The notes under the pieces were generated by a model, which did no database searches, was not told where the DNA came from, and saw nothing but the letters and a program-made list of their open reading frames with translations. From Bin87 sp965116565 (GTDB lineage: Bacteria > Chloroflexota > Dehalococcoidia > Lucifugimonadales > UBA3495): a stretch of 64,000 bases of DNA. The translations under genes were made by a program, and so were the position numbers. The stretch is taken from contig OZ220699.1 in assembly GCA_965116565.1 (NCBI GenBank), forward strand, positions 2,542,001-2,606,000. Reading direction: 5' to 3'. Positions 49,394 to 55,463 of this stretch are shown one piece after another. Numbering within the stretch: the stretch's first letter is position 1; the number at the start of each line of letters is the position of its first letter.

Positions 49394-49984
49394 TTACGCC
49401 GCTCCGTATTGGGCTAGCACACGATTACGGCGCCGACTATATTCATCGGTCAACAAGCCCATGGCGAACGAGTCGTACCAGTTGCCGTCTTTGCGGTGGG
49501 TGCGCCTGAGGTGACCTTCCAGGACGAAACCGAGGTGCCGGAACATTTGCAGGGCGTGCTCGTTGTATTCGGGCACATCCACCCAAACTCGGTGAAGTTC
49601 CAGGTTGTCGAAAGCCTCATCCAACATTGCAACCAGCGCTGCGGTCCCGTAGTGGTGATGCCAAAGGTCTTTGCGTCCGATCAGGATGAACAGTTGCGCC
49701 TCTTCCAAAGGCCATTCAATCAGCAGTTGTCCTTCTCCGATATGCGCTTCTTCCGGAGCGTAGATGGAATAGATTCGCCGTTCGTCTTGCCCGAAAATCT
49801 GATTCCACTCATCCTCCGTAGCGTTTTGAACTTGCTCCGGCGCATATCCTATGTGCAACGCGTGCCCATCGGAGTCGTCAGTGCCGTACCAAAGCGAACT
49901 GACCTCTGGATCTCGCAGCCAGTCTCGGATCTGGTTTACGTCATCTTTGGAGACATCGGTAGTGAGGCTAACCTGTGGAAACAT
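49394..49984 (-). CDS. GNAT-family N-acetyltransferase
   Basis: 196 residues with ATAGGAGGAC 6-7 nt before ATG 49984. The GNAT core is visible: EAQLFILIGRKDLWHHHYGTAALVAMLDEAFDNLELHRVWVDVPEYNEHALQMFRHLGFVLEGHLRRTHRKDGNWYDSFAMGLL. This is the RimJ/RimL-like layout, with an acetyl-CoA loop (Y-G-T-A) that deviates from Q/RxxGxG/A. Members acetylate protein N-termini, ribosomal proteins or small molecules. A promoter with TATAAT precedes it. Confidence 0.9.
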   Translation of the reverse strand: MFPQVSLTTDVSKDDVNQIRDWLRDPEVSSLWYGTDDSDGHALHIGYAPEQVQNATEDEWNQIFGQDERRIYSIYAPEEAHIGEGQLLIEWPLEEAQLFILIGRKDLWHHHYGTAALVAMLDEAFDNLELHRVWVDVPEYNEHALQMFRHLGFVLEGHLRRTHRKDGNWYDSFAMGLLTDEYSRRRNRVLAQYGAA

Positions 49985-50062
49985 GGCCGTCCTCCTATTG
50001 GCGAATCCGCGAGCTGCGGTAGAATTTCAACCTGTACTTGACGTTGTATTCGTTCGGGTAAC

Positions 50063-50074
50063 GCGATTATATCA
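50063..50074 (-). promoter_or_regulatory. Extended -10 promoter of the GNAT gene
   Basis: On the minus strand TGATATAAT (50066-50074) gives TGN + perfect TATAAT, about 75 nt before the GNAT ATG. No clear -35; the position where one would be is occupied by the aroG terminator. Confidence 0.55.
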
Positions 50075-50087
50075 CGGGCCCGGGCAG

Positions 50088-50114
50088 CGAAAAGGGCGAG
50101 CCTGAGGCTCGCCC
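50088..50114 (-). terminator. Terminator of the DAHP synthase gene
   Basis: A perfect 9-bp stem GGGCGAGCC (50094-50102) / GGCTCGCCC (50106-50114), loop of 3, followed on the minus strand by CTTTTCGC. It lies ~48 bp past the aroG stop. Confidence 0.85.
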
Positions 50115-50161
50115 CGTTGGGTCGAGTTGCCAATCCGGCGTCTGGCGTAAAATTAGCGGGG

Positions 50162-51235
50162 TCAGTCGGCCGTGACCGCAGCCTGCCGACCCAACTTATC
50201 GTGCGCCCGTTCCAACAATTCCACGGTTTCGTCCCATCCGATGCACGAGTCGGTGATAGAGATACCGTAGTCCAGGGTTGAAGGATCTGCGCCAAGCTTC
50301 TGCGCCCCCGCGTAGATGTTGCTTTCCAGCATCACACCCACCAGGTTGTCGTTGCCATGGAGCCGCTGCCCAAGCACGTCTTCGAACGCAATGTGTTGCC
50401 GGGTGTGGTCCTTATTGGAGTTTCCGTGGCTGCAATCGACCACGACGTTCAGCGGGGCATCCGATTTGCGCAATGCATCTTGAGCGACCGATATTGAACG
50501 TGCGTCAAAGTTCGTGCCGCTGCGTCCCCCACGCATGACCAGGTGGCAGTTCTGATTGCCGCGCGTTTCAACTATGGAAGCTTGGCCATTGTGGTCGATT
50601 CCGAGGAACGCTTGAGGGGTGCGGGCCGCCACCAGGGCGTCCACGGCCGTTTGCGGGTCCCCGTCTGTCCCATTCTTGAATCCTACGGGCATCGAAAGAC
50701 CGGAAGCCATCTGGCGGTGGATCTGGCTCTCGGTGGTCCGTGCGCCAATTGCTGCCCAGGTCACCAGGTCTGCCACGTATTGGGGCACAATGGGGTCGAG
50801 GAATTCCGTCGCGGAATACAAGCCTGCCTCGGAGATCTCCATGAGTAGGCGGCGAGCCCGGTGCAGGCCGTCCTCGATCTCATAGGTGTCGTTGAGGTTG
50901 GGATCGTAGATCAAGCCTTTCCAGCCGACGGTGGTTCGGGGTTTTTCGAAATATACCCGCATCACGACCAACATCCGGTCACTGAGTTGATCGGCCAGGG
51001 GTTTGAGGCGTTCGGCGTAATCCAGGGCCGCGGAGTGGTCGTGGATCGAGCAGGGACCTACTATTACCGCGAAACGCTCATCCTCTCGATTGAGTACGGC
51101 TTCAAGCTGCCTGCGTCCCTCCAGGACTGTTTTTTCAGCTGAGGGACTCAGGGGAATTCGAGCTTCCAATTCCGACGGGCGAATTAACGCCGTGTTGCTC
51201 ATTACGTTCACATCCTTGGCCTGTGAGGTTGCCAT
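50162..51235 (-). CDS. aroG: 3-deoxy-7-phosphoheptulonate (DAHP) synthase, class I AroG-type
   Basis: 357 residues from ATG 51235, preceded by CAGGAGGAC. Family blocks: VIVGPCSIHDHSAALDYAERL, MRVYFEKPRTTVGWKGLINDP-like segment (WKGLIYDPNLND), EFLDPIVPQYVADLVTWAAIGARTTESQIHRQMASGLSMPVGFKNGTDG, HLVMRGGRSGTNFD, VVDCSHGNSNKDHTRQ and LESNIYAGAQ. It condenses PEP and erythrose 4-phosphate, the first step of the shikimate pathway. The N-terminal ~50 residues form the usual feedback-binding extension. Its transcript carries a Phe/Tyr-rich leader peptide and terminator (51288-51449), indicating attenuation by aromatic amino acids. trpA lies further upstream on the same strand. Confidence 0.96.
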   Translation of the reverse strand: MATSQAKDVNVMSNTALIRPSELEARIPLSPSAEKTVLEGRRQLEAVLNREDERFAVIVGPCSIHDHSAALDYAERLKPLADQLSDRMLVVMRVYFEKPRTTVGWKGLIYDPNLNDTYEIEDGLHRARRLLMEISEAGLYSATEFLDPIVPQYVADLVTWAAIGARTTESQIHRQMASGLSMPVGFKNGTDGDPQTAVDALVAARTPQAFLGIDHNGQASIVETRGNQNCHLVMRGGRSGTNFDARSISVAQDALRKSDAPLNVVVDCSHGNSNKDHTRQHIAFEDVLGQRLHGNDNLVGVMLESNIYAGAQKLGADPSTLDYGISITDSCIGWDETVELLERAHDKLGRQAAVTAD

Positions 51236-51287
51236 TTCGCTGTCCTCCTGGATGGGTTGCCTCGGGTGCGCCAACCCGGCTCACAAT

Positions 51288-51324
51288 CTAAAAGGACTTC
51301 AGCCTGCCTCCGGCTGAAGTCCTC
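51288..51324 (-). terminator. Attenuator terminator upstream of aroG
   Basis: On the minus strand GGACTTCAGCC (51312-51322) pairs perfectly with GGCTGAAGTCC (51294-51304), loop of 7, followed by TTTTAG. It sits between the leader peptide and the aroG start. GCCGGA inside its 5' arm/loop (51309-51314) can pair with TCCGGC in the leader (51361-51366), a candidate antiterminator seed. Confidence 0.85.
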
Positions 51325-51344
51325 TTTTGGTGGTTTCCCAAAGG

Positions 51345-51449
51345 TTATCGGGCCTCACGCGCCGGATTCACGCATACAGCATGGCGGTAAGCGTAAAAAT
51401 AGAAGGGGCGGTAATACCCGAAGACGGTTTGGTGACGCACGGATTTCAT
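51345..51449 (-). CDS. Phe/Tyr-rich leader peptide of the DAHP synthase gene
   Basis: 34 residues from ATG 51449 to TAA at 51345-51347. The middle reads VFGYYRPFYFYAYR: eight aromatic residues (five Tyr, three Phe) within fourteen codons, using both Tyr and both Phe codons. The ATG falls only ~9 nt after the -10 box, so the message is nearly leaderless. The stop codon is ~20 nt before the terminator hairpin. This is the layout of classical attenuator leaders such as pheL. Scarcity of charged tRNA-Tyr or tRNA-Phe would stall the ribosome over the run and let aroG be read. Too short for most gene finders, and inferred from composition and context. Confidence 0.82.
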   Translation of the reverse strand: MKSVRHQTVFGYYRPFYFYAYRHAVCVNPAREAR

Positions 51450-51458
51450 TTGACGGAA

Positions 51459-51487
51459 ATCGTACGCTCGCTCTGCTGCGTTGTCAA
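51459..51487 (-). promoter_or_regulatory. Promoter of the aroG leader
   Basis: Minus-strand -35 TTGACA (51482-51487), 17-bp spacer, -10 TACGAT (51459-51464). Located between trpA and the leader peptide. Confidence 0.82.
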
Positions 51488-51536
51488 CGGGGGCTGATTG
51501 ACAAATCCCTGAAAAACGGGGTCAACTGAGTATGCC

Positions 51537-52367
51537 TTATCCCAGACCAATCTGATCGCGGCCGCTGAGCTCGGCGACCACTCGGGAACCACGCTGCGCG
51601 GCCTCATGGGCAGGGCCGTCGGCCAAGGCTCTCACGAGAGCGCTCCCAACCACGGCAGCATCGGCCCGCTTGCCGACATCCAAAACGTGCTCGCGCTGCG
51701 AGATGCCGAACCCGACCGCCAGTGGCAGGTCGGTTTGTTGACGCACCCGTTGGACAAGGTCCAGTCCGCGCTCTGAAACCTCTGTGCGGGCTCCGGTGAC
51801 GCCGGTGACGCTGACGCAATATACGAACCCGCTGCCGATCTCCACTGATTGAGCGATGCTGTCGTCCGTGCTGGTCGGCGCCAGCAGCGGGATGAGGTGT
51901 ATCCCGTGTTTCGAAAGTTCATCGACCAGCGGCCGCGCTTCATCGCTGGGCAAATCGACCATGATCAATCCATCTACGGTGGACTCAGCGCATGCGGAGG
52001 CAAAGCGTTCCAAGCCATATGAAAGCAAGGTGTTGTAGTAGCCCATGAGGATCAGTGGGGTATTCCCGATCAGCGGCCTCAATTGAGCAGCGGTATCGAG
52101 ACATTTTTGAGTAGTGGTGCCGTTTTGTAGAGCGACGAAACTGGATGCCTGGATAACCGGGCCTTCCCCCATGGGGTCACTGAACGGTATGCCCAATTCG
52201 ACGGCGTCGGCGCCGGAGGACACCAGGCTAGGCACAATGTCCAACGCTGCGTCGGGATAAGGGTGACCGACCGTGACGAATACCACCAGGCCGGTGCGAT
52301 TTTCAGTTTTCAGCGAAGTGAACTTGGCCGCGATGCGGTCAGTGGTAGGTGGAGAATGGGTAGCCAT
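51537..52367 (-). CDS. trpA: Tryptophan synthase alpha subunit
   Basis: 276 residues of the TIM-barrel TrpA. Signatures: VVFVTVGHPYPDAALDIVPSLVSSGADAVELGIPFSDPMGEGPVIQASS (catalytic Glu in VELG), GLIMVDLPSDEA, YCVSVTGVTGARTEV and LPLAVGFGIS. At the second catalytic acid, usually Asp in DPxADGP, this protein has Glu (GEGP). That is a conservative change whose effect I cannot judge. It cleaves indole-3-glycerol phosphate and passes indole to TrpB. trpB is not adjacent, which is unusual, since trpBA is normally coupled. cysC lies 37 bp upstream on the same strand. Confidence 0.95.
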   Translation of the reverse strand: MATHSPPTTDRIAAKFTSLKTENRTGLVVFVTVGHPYPDAALDIVPSLVSSGADAVELGIPFSDPMGEGPVIQASSFVALQNGTTTQKCLDTAAQLRPLIGNTPLILMGYYNTLLSYGLERFASACAESTVDGLIMVDLPSDEARPLVDELSKHGIHLIPLLAPTSTDDSIAQSVEIGSGFVYCVSVTGVTGARTEVSERGLDLVQRVRQQTDLPLAVGFGISQREHVLDVGKRADAAVVGSALVRALADGPAHEAAQRGSRVVAELSGRDQIGLG

Positions 52368-52404
52368 TAGATGCCCTTATTGTTTAGGTGCAAACCAACG
52401 TAAC

Positions 52405-53031
52405 TTACGACCCGGACGATGTCCAGTCTTCGACCAGCAATCCATGGTTTATCACGTAACCAGTTATGACGTCGGCGCACTGGGCGGGATTGCATTCGCT
52501 GGCGTCGATTATCAATTCCGGCGCCTCCGGGCGTTCAAACGGGGAATCAATGCCGGTGAAATTGGAAAGCTCGCCCGCCCTGGCGCGCCGGTACAAACCC
52601 TTCTGGTCCCGTTGTTCGCAAATCGCTTGCGGCGTATCGACGAATACCTCGATGAAATGTCCGATCGGGAAGAGGCTCCGCGCGAATCCTCGTTCGACTT
52701 TGAAAGGCGAAATACAAGCCACCAGAGTGATCAACCCGGAGTCATACACCAGGTTCGCCACCTCAGCAGTTCGCCGCACGTTCTCCCTGCGATCTTCAAT
52801 GGAGAAACCCAAGTCTCGATTCAAGCCGTGCCGGAGATTGTCGCCGTCGAGGACGTAGGCGTGCCGCTGCATGTCATGCAGCCGCTTGGCCATCGCGTTG
52901 GCCAATGTGGTTTTTCCGGCGCCGGGCAACCCGGTAAACCACAACACAAACGGCGATTGGTTCAGCAGGTGTGCTCGGTCGGCCATCGAAATGGCATAGT
53001 TTTGCCAAACCACGTCGTGATGGGCGGCCAT
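52405..53031 (-). CDS. cysC: Adenylylsulfate (APS) kinase
   Basis: 208 residues from ATG 53031, preceded by ACGGAGC; a TTG two codons upstream is an alternative. Walker A FTGLPGAGKTTLANA, the APS loop LDGDNLRHGLNRDLGFSIEDRRENVRRTAEVA, ISPFKVERGFAR and HFIEVFVDTP with QKGLYRRARAGELSNFTGIDSPFERPEAPELIID are all standard. It phosphorylates APS to PAPS. No ATP sulfurylase gene lies in the window. PAPS could serve sulfate assimilation or sulfotransfer to metabolites. Confidence 0.95.
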   Translation of the reverse strand: MAAHHDVVWQNYAISMADRAHLLNQSPFVLWFTGLPGAGKTTLANAMAKRLHDMQRHAYVLDGDNLRHGLNRDLGFSIEDRRENVRRTAEVANLVYDSGLITLVACISPFKVERGFARSLFPIGHFIEVFVDTPQAICEQRDQKGLYRRARAGELSNFTGIDSPFERPEAPELIIDASECNPAQCADVITGYVINHGLLVEDWTSSGS

Positions 53032-53096
53032 GTGCAATTGCTCCGTTGCGATTTGCGGCGCGAATTATACCCCAACGTTTTGGCGTGCTGGCAAAA

Positions 53097-53939
53097 CTAA
53101 AGTCCGATCACGATACCCAAGATGGCGATCAGATTCTGCGCTGCGTGGACTCCAACTCCTGGCCATATCGAGCCGGTATGCCAGTAAAGTGATCCAAGGA
53201 GCAGGCCCGTAATGAATACCGGGACGATGATCGACGGTTGAAAATGCAACCCTGCGAACACGACTGCCGAAAGGAATATTCCCGGCGCCACGCCCCACCG
53301 GTTGACGAAGCCGCGAAGGACAAAACCTCGGAAGAATATCTCCTCAGCTACCGGAGTGACCACCGCCAGAGCGATGATACTCAAAACTGACAGAGCTCCG
53401 GGCAGGATCAGGTCAGGCGGCAAATTCGCTGGGATCAAAAGCTCCAGATCCAGGTAGTTGGCGGCCATCACACAAAGCTGGATAGCCCCCAGGCTTGCGC
53501 CCAACGCGACCATGCTGGCAACGACCGCTCGCCAATGGGCCATACGGGGGTTTTTCAGCCCATAGATCTCTGGTCGAATTGGCCATTGGCGCATCGTCAG
53601 AATCCAAACCAGGCCCAACTGAAACATTGCCAGCGTCATGGATGCGACCACCGTGGTCGTATGCAATGGAATCAGCAGCGCCAACAGTGAGACAAGGATC
53701 GCGGTCGGTACCAACGCCAAGAGGCCCAGCGCCGGCGGCCAAAACCCCCATTCACCTGGGCCGAGTCGCTGCCGAATCGCCCAGTACCGCACAGTCAACC
53801 TAGGAGCGCCATCGGTGGAATCCAACCCATCTGGCGCTTCATGGCCCATGTGTACGGCGATTTCTGCGCCGCAGGCGGTGCAGAAATTCCCTCGCTCAGG
53901 CGCGTCGGCGCCGCAATGTGCACAATGTGTGGTGGTCAT
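53097..53939 (-). CDS. CPBP-family intramembrane metalloprotease with N-terminal zinc ribbon
   Basis: 280 residues from ATG 53939. An N-terminal zinc ribbon (CAHCG...CTACG, Cys at ~6, 9, 20, 23) is followed by about seven membrane helices. The CPBP/Abi motifs are EEIFFRGFVLRGFVNRWG (Glu-Glu...Arg), FAGLHFQPS (His) and VGVHAAQN (His). Family members include CAAX prenyl endopeptidases and bacteriocin-immunity proteins; many prokaryotic members have no known substrate. A TATACT -10-like box is at 53971-53976 on the minus strand. The nearby mobile element copy 2 begins 17 bp further upstream, exactly where a -35 would be expected. Confidence 0.9.
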   Translation of the reverse strand: MTTTHCAHCGADAPERGNFCTACGAEIAVHMGHEAPDGLDSTDGAPRLTVRYWAIRQRLGPGEWGFWPPALGLLALVPTAILVSLLALLIPLHTTTVVASMTLAMFQLGLVWILTMRQWPIRPEIYGLKNPRMAHWRAVVASMVALGASLGAIQLCVMAANYLDLELLIPANLPPDLILPGALSVLSIIALAVVTPVAEEIFFRGFVLRGFVNRWGVAPGIFLSAVVFAGLHFQPSIIVPVFITGLLLGSLYWHTGSIWPGVGVHAAQNLIAILGIVIGL

Positions 53940-53982
53940 GGAAAACGACTGTCGGAACAACGGTGCTCACAGTATAGCCCAG

Positions 53983-53992
53983 GCAGATTTTC
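53983..53992 (+). repeat. Target-site duplication of element copy 2, left
   Basis: GCAGATTTTC, matching GCAGATTGTC at 55125-55134 in 9 of 10 positions. Confidence 0.82.
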
Positions 53993-54025
53993 CTCATGCG
54001 TACCCACCTGGGGGGATGGCCATGG

Positions 54026-54352
54026 TTACCGGGCAAAGAGGTCCCAGCGCAGCAGTGGATAGTGGCGGTCGTTCCCGGCCCAGGGGACCAGTCTGAGGAC
54101 GATGGTGTTGGGGCGGGGGACGTCGTCTTTGCGGCGGATGTCCGCGAGGTAGCGATGGAGACTGGCGAAGGTGGTGAGGCGGAAGCCGGCTTTGACAATG
54201 CGCTGGATGACGGTGGACGGTTCCGGGGGTTCGGATGGCGACCAGTCGTTGGAGACGGTTTCGGCGATGCGGCGGAGCCGGATGATGGCGAGTTCATGGG
54301 CGAATTGGCGGTTGAGGGCGATGACGCTGCGGCGGAGTTGGGAGAGGGTCAT
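54026..54352 (-). CDS. Element-borne protein of unknown function (intact copy)
   Basis: 108 residues, ATG 54352, stop 33 nt inside the element end. The N-terminal half is a basic amphipathic helix pair (LSQLRRSVIALNRQFAHELAIIRLRRIAETVSNDW). The C-terminal half has LHRYLADIRR and a Pro/Trp-rich end (NTIVLRLVPWAGNDRHYPLLRWD). The Arg-rich helices could bind DNA or RNA, but no helix-turn-helix, nuclease or recombinase motif is recognised. About 80% of residues match the disrupted copy at 41683-42005, and many nucleotide differences are silent or conservative, which argues for a real protein. It is too small to be a DDE transposase. It might help mobilise the element, regulate it, or be a passenger. 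Confidence 0.75.
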   Translation of the reverse strand: MTLSQLRRSVIALNRQFAHELAIIRLRRIAETVSNDWSPSEPPEPSTVIQRIVKAGFRLTTFASLHRYLADIRRKDDVPRPNTIVLRLVPWAGNDRHYPLLRWDLFAR

Positions 54353-54697
54353 GGGATTAACTCGGCGAGGGAGTACCCGGAGAGGGAGTTTGGCATGGGA
54401 TGATGGACAGGGTTGGAGACTCGACCAGGATGGTGGCGCCCCGTATCAAGTACGGGCGGGCTGTCATTTTGGGGAAATCCCGCTCATTTCCGCTCATTTC
54501 CTTTCATTTGTGCGGGGCATTTGGCGGGTGATGGGTGTGAAATGGTGGCGTAATGGGCGGGTTTTGGGGGTGATATTGGTGGATTTGGCGGGCCTGTGAG
54601 CGGGTTTGGGAGGGACGGGCCGGGTCATTCGAAGATTCAAACACCAGGCGATGGCTCCAGCCCGGACGCTCCTTGAACTGTGGCCCGCAGAACTGCG

Positions 54698-54734
54698 GCC
54701 CGCTCGTCCTTCGACAGGCTCAGGATGAGCGGGC
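54698..54734 (+). repeat. REP-like palindrome inside element copy 2
   Basis: GCCCGCTC (54698-54705) and GAGCGGGC (54727-54734) are perfect arms around TCCTTCGACAGGCTCAGGAT-type sequence. This is a palindromic motif seen scattered in many GC-rich bacterial genomes. Adjacent CCGCAG-AA-CTGCGG forms a second small hairpin. Copy 1 holds a decayed version at ~41293-41340. Confidence 0.7.
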
Positions 54735-55124
54735 TATGGGAAGCAACTCCGACAATGGACAGGCCCTGGAGGGACCGGGATGGTGGTTTGGGTTTGGGGG
54801 ATCACGTAGTTCGATGGTACGTAGTTCAATGGTAAGGATGGGCAGCGGTCGGGGGCAAGGGAACAGTGTCGTCATGCGTACCCAATTGGTGGCGGAGTTA
54901 CACCAGAGCGAATCCCATAGTCGTCGCTGCGGCGCGAGCCGAAGCTCAGCCACCCAAAGGACTGGGGAATAGCGGGAGTGTCTGGTGCGTTGGGTTACCG
55001 GATTCCGGCCCCGTATCAAGTATGGGGTGTCGTTCTTTTACGGGATGACGTTCTTTCGTGGGAATGATAGCAGGCGCGACCGGACCGCCCCGATTCACGC
55101 GAGACGAAACCGGGTACGCGTGAG

Positions 55125-55134
55125 GCAGATTGTC
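55125..55134 (+). repeat. Target-site duplication of element copy 2, right
   Basis: GCAGATTGTC, 9/10 match to 53983-53992; abuts the terminal inverted repeat and is followed 3 bp later by a -35 box. Confidence 0.82.
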
Positions 55135-55137
55135 AGA

Positions 55138-55166
55138 TTGCCAACCCAGCCCACATGCGCCATAAT
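55138..55166 (+). promoter_or_regulatory. Promoter of the amidase operon
   Basis: -35 TTGCCA (55138-55143), 17-bp spacer, -10 CATAAT (55161-55166), upstream of the GatC-like gene. Confidence 0.65.
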
Positions 55167-55219
55167 TGCGCCTGCGAAGTCATTAGAAAATGTCCGATCC
55201 CTCATCTTCCAGGGCAATT

Positions 55220-55423
55220 ATGTCCGACAACGCCGAATCCAACGTGACCGAACAGGCATTTCTGAGAATGGCAGACGTGAACGGCTTGGATACTTCCGAC
55301 CTCGAACGCATGGCCGACCTTCGCAACAGGGTATCCCTGATGCGGCAGGGGTTGGCCAGAGTGTACGAGATTGATGTTTCGGGAGCCGAGTCGCCTTCTG
55401 TGTTTGTCCCCAATCGCGCATAG
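55220..55423 (+). CDS. GatC/AtzG-like small subunit
   Basis: 67 residues from ATG 55220 (CAGGGCAATT upstream); ATG 55190 is an alternative giving 77. The layout, a short helix (EQAFLRMADVNGLDTSDLERMADLRNRVSLMRQGLARVYEIDVSGAESPSVFVP), resembles GatC and the AtzG-like proteins that wrap around amidase-signature enzymes. In these a helical hairpin is followed by a -D-x-x-G-x-E-P-like strand that contacts the amidase. It lies 40 bp before an amidase gene, which supports a two-subunit enzyme. The identification is by pattern and position. Confidence 0.68.
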   Translation: MSDNAESNVTEQAFLRMADVNGLDTSDLERMADLRNRVSLMRQGLARVYEIDVSGAESPSVFVPNRA

Positions 55424-55463
55424 CGTCGTCGCTACGCTGTCCAATCATCCGCACGGGGTTGTT

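Larger units (their letters stand above)
53993..55124 (-). mobile_element. Transposase-less mobile element, copy 2 (1132 bp)
   Basis: The same unit as 40990-42038 in opposite orientation. Its ends, CTCATGCGTACCC at 53993 and GGGTACGCGTGAG at 55124, are inverted repeats (12 of 13). It is flanked by a 10-bp duplication (9/10). Reading from the 55124 end: subterminal hairpin, an extra ~80 bp absent from copy 1 (with a CCCGTA-type palindrome), the internal terminal motif at 54872-54884, REP palindrome 54698-54734, C-rich tract, GGAAATGAGC iterons (~54480-54500), a second CCCGTA-type palindrome (~54450), and the intact 108-residue gene. It sits between the divergent CPBP and amidase genes. No transposase is present. 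Confidence 0.9.
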
